Part shown: in pieces, positions 12,214 through 15,264 of the stretch
Position numbering within the stretch: the first letter of the stretch is position 1
How the letters are laid out: each line of letters starts with the position of its first letter
NCBI GenBank assembly: GCA_020629815.1
Contig: JAHDCN010000038.1
Coordinates: 1 to 15,264, forward strand
Origin: Verrucomicrobiota bacterium
GTDB taxonomy: Bacteria > Verrucomicrobiota > Verrucomicrobiia > Verrucomicrobiales > DEV007
Direction: 5' to 3'
DNA: 15,264 nucleotides
Position numbers and translations under genes: made by a program
Notes under the pieces: model-generated
Told to the model about the DNA's origin: nothing
What the model saw: the letters and a program-made list of their open reading frames with translations, nothing else
Database searches by the model: none

Positions 12214-13629
12214 TCACTTTTTTTTCTTCGGCTTCTTTTTCTGAACTTCAAAGTTCCAACCAGCGACTTCACTCGACTTCCGATGCGTTTGCATCGTCTT
12301 GACTAGCTCATGCAACTTCTCTGGATGCTTCTTCGCCAGATCGTTGGTCTCGGAGATGTCGTCCTTCAAATTGTAGAGTTCGAAAGGCTTGGGCTTTGCC
12401 TTGGAGCGATCGACACCGACTACTTTCCAGTCACCCTGGCGGATCGCGACTTTGCCGCCCTTTTCGTGAAACTCCCAATAAAGAAAGTCATGCTTCGGTT
12501 GCTCGTTGCCGAGCAGGGTAGGGGCATACGAGATTCCCTGGATTCCGTTAGGCTTTTCCACGCCGGCAAGATCACAGGCCGTCGGTAAAAAATCCCAGAA
12601 GGCCGAAGGATGATCGGACTCCCGGCCAGCTTCAATCTTGGCCGGCCAGCGGACGAGGAAGGGCACACGGATTCCGCCTTCGTAGAGATCACGCTTGGCG
12701 CCGCGATAGATGCCGTTGGAATCAAAAAACTCTGGCTGATAGCCGCCGGCTGAGGTCGGGCCGTTGTCACTGGTGAAGCTTACGACTGTGTTGTCATCAA
12801 TGCCCGCTTTCTTCAATGTAGCGAGCAGTTTGCCGATATTCTTGTCGAGATTAGCCACCATACCGGCGTAGTTGGCCTTGATCGTTTTAGTGCCCTTGTA
12901 GTGCCCGCCTTTGTAAGCGACTTCCGGCTCGAACTTTCCGAGAAACGGTTTCACGTCTTCCGTCGGCGCGTCAATGTCCGCATGAGGGGTGCTGTAGGAA
13001 AGCAGGAGGAAAAACGGTTTCTCCTGATTGGCTTCGACGAACTCGATCGCCTTGTCCGTATAGCGATTCTGAATAAAAACTTTGCCGGTTTTTCCTTCGT
13101 TGCCCTCGATCTCGACCTGCTTTCCATCATCATAAACAAACTGCGGCCAGTGGTGGTGAGCTGTCACATGACTGAGCGTTCCGTAGTAGGTATCGAAGCC
13201 ACATTCGAACGGTGCCTGCGCTGCCTGAACGTTGCCAGTCACGCAGGATTTGCCGATCATGCCGGTAGTGTAGCCAGCGCCTTTGAGTAGCTCCGCCACC
13301 GTGGTGTCCTCTTTGAGCAAGCGGTGATTCCCGTTGCCACGCACCCGCGTGTGTCCCTGATCCTGACCCGTCATCAAGCTGCTGCGAGAAGGCGCACAAA
13401 CCGTGCTGCCCGAGTAGTGCGATGTGAATTTGATCCCTTCAGTCGCCAGCCGATCAATGTTCGGAGTCGTCCACGATTTCTGTCCATAGCAGGAAAGATC
13501 AGCGTAACCCATGTCATCGACGATGATGTAAATGATGTTCGGCTTCGAGCCGTCGGCATGGGAAAGGTTTATCGTTGCGAGCAGGAGAAAAGCGAGCAAG
13601 CAGCGTTGAACAAGAGAAGCCAAAGTCAT
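12214..13629 (-). CDS. Secreted sulfatase (arylsulfatase A-like, formylglycine type)
   Basis: A 471-residue exported hydrolase of sulfate esters. The signal peptide is about residues 1-26 (LVQRCLLAFLLLATINLSHA). Metal-site aspartates are in IIVDDMGYADLSC (D38, D39). The formylglycine motif is VCAPSRSSLMTG (C78, P80, R82), so it needs an FGly-generating maturase encoded elsewhere. Other active-site positions visible are K127 (MIGKS), H216 (STPHAD), D288-N289 (FTSDNGP) and K312 (GAKRDLYEGGIRVPF). The segment after K127 reads SCVTGNV, not the common KWHLG or KWGLG. The protein ends in a Lys-rich tail (KKKPKKKK). Substrate not predictable by eye; polysaccharide sulfatases of this type are abundant in marine Verrucomicrobiota. 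It is divergent from the beta-helix gene, which may act on the same polymer. Length is normal for the family. Confidence 0.95.
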   Translation of the reverse strand: MTLASLVQRCLLAFLLLATINLSHADGSKPNIIYIIVDDMGYADLSCYGQKSWTTPNIDRLATEGIKFTSHYSGSTVCAPSRSSLMTGQDQGHTRVRGNGNHRLLKEDTTVAELLKGAGYTTGMIGKSCVTGNVQAAQAPFECGFDTYYGTLSHVTAHHHWPQFVYDDGKQVEIEGNEGKTGKVFIQNRYTDKAIEFVEANQEKPFFLLLSYSTPHADIDAPTEDVKPFLGKFEPEVAYKGGHYKGTKTIKANYAGMVANLDKNIGKLLATLKKAGIDDNTVVSFTSDNGPTSAGGYQPEFFDSNGIYRGAKRDLYEGGIRVPFLVRWPAKIEAGRESDHPSAFWDFLPTACDLAGVEKPNGIQGISYAPTLLGNEQPKHDFLYWEFHEKGGKVAIRQGDWKVVGVDRSKAKPKPFELYNLKDDISETNDLAKKHPEKLHELVKTMQTHRKSSEVAGWNFEVQKKKPKKKK

Positions 13630-13768
13630 ATTGGTTCTTTACCGCAAAAATCCCAGACCAACAAGCAATGGGAAAAAGGGGAAATTTGGCTGATTTGCGT
13701 GTCTTACCGAAGCGGGTTTGTACCCCCAAAAAGTTTCCGGGAATCGTATCTGTTTAACAGGTGAGATT
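13630..13768. promoter_or_regulatory. Divergent promoter region between sulfatase and beta-helix genes, with ribosome site
   Basis: This 139-bp spacer separates two divergent exported-protein genes and must hold both promoters. AGGTGA at 13759-13764, four bases before ATG 13769, is one of the few convincing Shine-Dalgarno sites in the window and decides the start of the beta-helix gene over the in-frame ATG at 13718. A short palindrome, CTGTTTAACAG (13750-13760), overlaps its 5' edge. Confidence 0.5.
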
Positions 13769-15175
13769 ATGAGATTCGGTTTAATTGTCATTTTACTCCT
13801 TTTCGTAGCAGGACCTTTTTGCATAGGGAAACCCGCTGCCAATGTGCAGGAACTGCTTAGCGCTGTTGCGAATGAACCGGAGGGCAGCGAGATAGCGGTG
13901 GGAAAAGGAATCTTCATTCTTGAGGAGCCGCTTGTTTTGAAGGAGGGAACGAAACTGAAGGGCGCCGGGATCGGTGAGACAATTCTCGTTGCCAGCGAAA
14001 ATTGGAAAACGGGAAATTTTGCTCTTCCCGGAGGAGAGCTTAGGCCCAAAAAAGACGAGGAGAACTGCTACCTGATTCGCCTCGCCAATAAGGGAAAGGA
14101 CATTTCGATTTCTCATATGACCCTTCGGGGCCCGCAGGTTCACGGAGCAATTTTCGGAAACGGAAATGAGAATCTACATCTGCATCATTTGCGCGTGGAA
14201 GACGTTCTTTGGTCTGGGATTCGGACGTTCGGGATGAAAAACGCAAAGGTCCACAATTGCGACTTCATCGATGCCGGAGGCAAGTGGAAGAAAGGCGGAC
14301 TGCCGGGTCATGACGGCGGAGTCTCCGGCGGGGCCATTTTCGTGACCTGGGCCATTGATAGCGAGATTTGGAACAATCGATTCACCAAAACCATCGAAGG
14401 CAAAGCGAGAAACGTTTTCGGTATTAAGGGGCGCGGCGGACGTCGTTGCCACATTCATCACAATACCATAGGCGTGAACTTCTCCATAGAATTTCCATTT
14501 GAAGGAAATGAGGACTTCGAGATTGATCACAATATCTGTCATGGGGTGATCTCCATACCGAAGCATGAGGGAGGGAAAGTTCCTGAGAGTGGGGTGACCT
14601 TTCACATTCATCATAACTATTTCACGACCGGCTACGCGGTGGAGTTTCCGCGAAACGGAGTCGAGATCAGTCACAACCTTTTCGATTTTACCGTTGATAA
14701 GGATGGAGGAAATGCGATCTGCGGTTTTGCTAAATCACCGGCACCGGGACCGTTTCTATTTCACAATAACCTCGTGAACAATCCCGGCAGAGGCGTTCTC
14801 TGGAATCACGGAATCTATAATCAGGTAACGATTCGGAATAATCATATCATCGCTCGCGAAACGGTGACGCCCCGTAAAGAAGGGCTTTTCGGTATACACG
14901 GAGGCAGCGACTTCGACACGATTCGCTTGGTTGAAAACATCATTGAATGTCGTGGCCTGGCGCGTCCCCTGTTTCGAAACGAAAACAGCTATGGCGCGAC
15001 AGTGAAAGGCAACGAGCTGATCAATGTGAGTGACACGGAAAAGTATGAAAACCCCGCGAGCGATAAGAAGGCAGGATTGGAGAAGCCGCTCCTATTTAAG
15101 TGCGGCGTGAATGGTGAAATGACCGTAAACGGGTGGGAGATTGGCCCGACGAAAAGCGTAGCGGCGGCTGAGTAA
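13769..15175 (+). CDS. Secreted right-handed parallel beta-helix protein
   Basis: A 468-residue exported protein. The start at ATG 13769 is supported by AGGTGA four bases upstream and by a signal peptide (MRFGLIVILLLFVAGPFC). Residues ~25-75 form the usual cap (NVQELLSAVANEPEGSEIAV, then LKGAGIGETIL). From about 100 to 415 come successive coils of the Pbh1/NosD type, with stacked Asn and many His: HIHHNTIG (228-235), EIDHNICH, HIHHNYFT, EISHNLFD, LFHNNLVN, TIRNNHII, TVKGNELI. Such proteins include polysaccharide lyases, epimerases and glycosidases. No lyase-specific motif is recognised, so the activity is unknown. The divergent sulfatase suggests a sulfated or acidic glycan as the common substrate, which is inference. 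The C-terminal ~40 residues after the coils are less regular. Confidence 0.85.
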   Translation: MRFGLIVILLLFVAGPFCIGKPAANVQELLSAVANEPEGSEIAVGKGIFILEEPLVLKEGTKLKGAGIGETILVASENWKTGNFALPGGELRPKKDEENCYLIRLANKGKDISISHMTLRGPQVHGAIFGNGNENLHLHHLRVEDVLWSGIRTFGMKNAKVHNCDFIDAGGKWKKGGLPGHDGGVSGGAIFVTWAIDSEIWNNRFTKTIEGKARNVFGIKGRGGRRCHIHHNTIGVNFSIEFPFEGNEDFEIDHNICHGVISIPKHEGGKVPESGVTFHIHHNYFTTGYAVEFPRNGVEISHNLFDFTVDKDGGNAICGFAKSPAPGPFLFHNNLVNNPGRGVLWNHGIYNQVTIRNNHIIARETVTPRKEGLFGIHGGSDFDTIRLVENIIECRGLARPLFRNENSYGATVKGNELINVSDTEKYENPASDKKAGLEKPLLFKCGVNGEMTVNGWEIGPTKSVAAAE

Positions 15176-15193
15176 GAAATTACCCGGTTCCGT

Positions 15194-15264
15194 CTACATC
15201 CCCAAATACGCCTCTGCGTCGGCTGCCACGCTATCGAGGCAGCCTTTCTCAAACGGCGACTGCA
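15194..15264 (-). CDS. Probable 3' end of a minus-strand gene cut by the window edge
   Basis: On the minus strand a frame is open from the right edge to a TAG at 15194-15196, giving a C-terminal end that reads QSPFEKGCLDSVAADAEAYL followed by GM. It looks like a genuine protein terminus (helical, Ala/Glu/Asp-rich) and converges on the beta-helix gene. At 22 visible residues the family cannot be named; a sugar isomerase or oxidoreductase end is conceivable but not shown. Confidence 0.45.
   Translation of the reverse strand, partial: QSPFEKGCLDSVAADAEAYLGM

Noticed and set aside
13718..13768. Upstream ATG start for the beta-helix protein
   Set aside because: Would place a polar extension before the signal peptide; ATG 13769 has a good ribosome site.
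14174..14674. Minus-strand 166-residue frame
   Set aside because: Antisense to the beta-helix coils; the repeated HHN codons on the sense strand keep the opposite frame open.

Overview
The window most resembles a Verrucomicrobiota (PVC superphylum) chromosome. Lineage-typical signs are a PVC-type secreted beta-propeller joined to a DUF6807/PmoA domain, a c-type cytochrome with a verrucomicrobial-style N-terminal region, a XylR-type LacI/AraC hybrid regulator, an ECF-like sigma factor coupled to a membrane anti-sigma protein, a secreted sulfatase and a secreted beta-helix protein. Clear Shine-Dalgarno sites are scarce. The phylum call is inference from gene content; a planctomycete is the main alternative.

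Layout. Positions 140-3060, minus strand: a KefB/KefC-type cation/proton antiporter, followed by a small basic protein and a nucleotidyltransferase-fold protein whose ORFs abut (TAA directly followed by ATG). Positions 3257-8539, plus strand: the XylR-type regulator, then a likely two-gene unit (9-bp gap) of secreted cytochrome c and a three-part secreted protein (beta-propeller, DUF6807, C-terminal beta-sandwich-like domain). A perfect 31-bp palindrome closes this unit. Positions 8703-10537: a Tat-signal flavin amine oxidase whose segments are in circularly permuted order, then a DUF420/CtaM-like five-helix membrane protein. Positions 10611-12115: sigma factor and anti-sigma protein overlapping by ATGA. 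Positions 12214-13629, minus strand: a sulfatase, divergent from a plus-strand right-handed beta-helix protein (13769-15175). The right edge holds the probable C-terminal end of another minus-strand gene.

How the genes may work together: much of the window looks like accessory metabolism of glycans or related organic compounds at the cell envelope. A sugar-type regulator sits before a periplasmic cytochrome/propeller pair that could form a redox enzyme. The sulfatase and beta-helix protein suggest work on sulfated polysaccharide. The sigma/anti-sigma pair could sense an extracellular ligand through its exported domain. These links are inferred from proximity only.

The most striking observation is the amine oxidase. 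The C-terminal FAD-contact segment (FFAGEA and [13 protein letters not shown]) lies before the N-terminal dinucleotide-binding motif (GAGISG). All family motifs I looked for are present, a Tat-like signal sits in front, and the ORF stops just where the moved segment would normally begin. No gene-free stretch exceeds 300 bases. No tRNA, rRNA, CRISPR array, insertion sequence or replication origin was seen.
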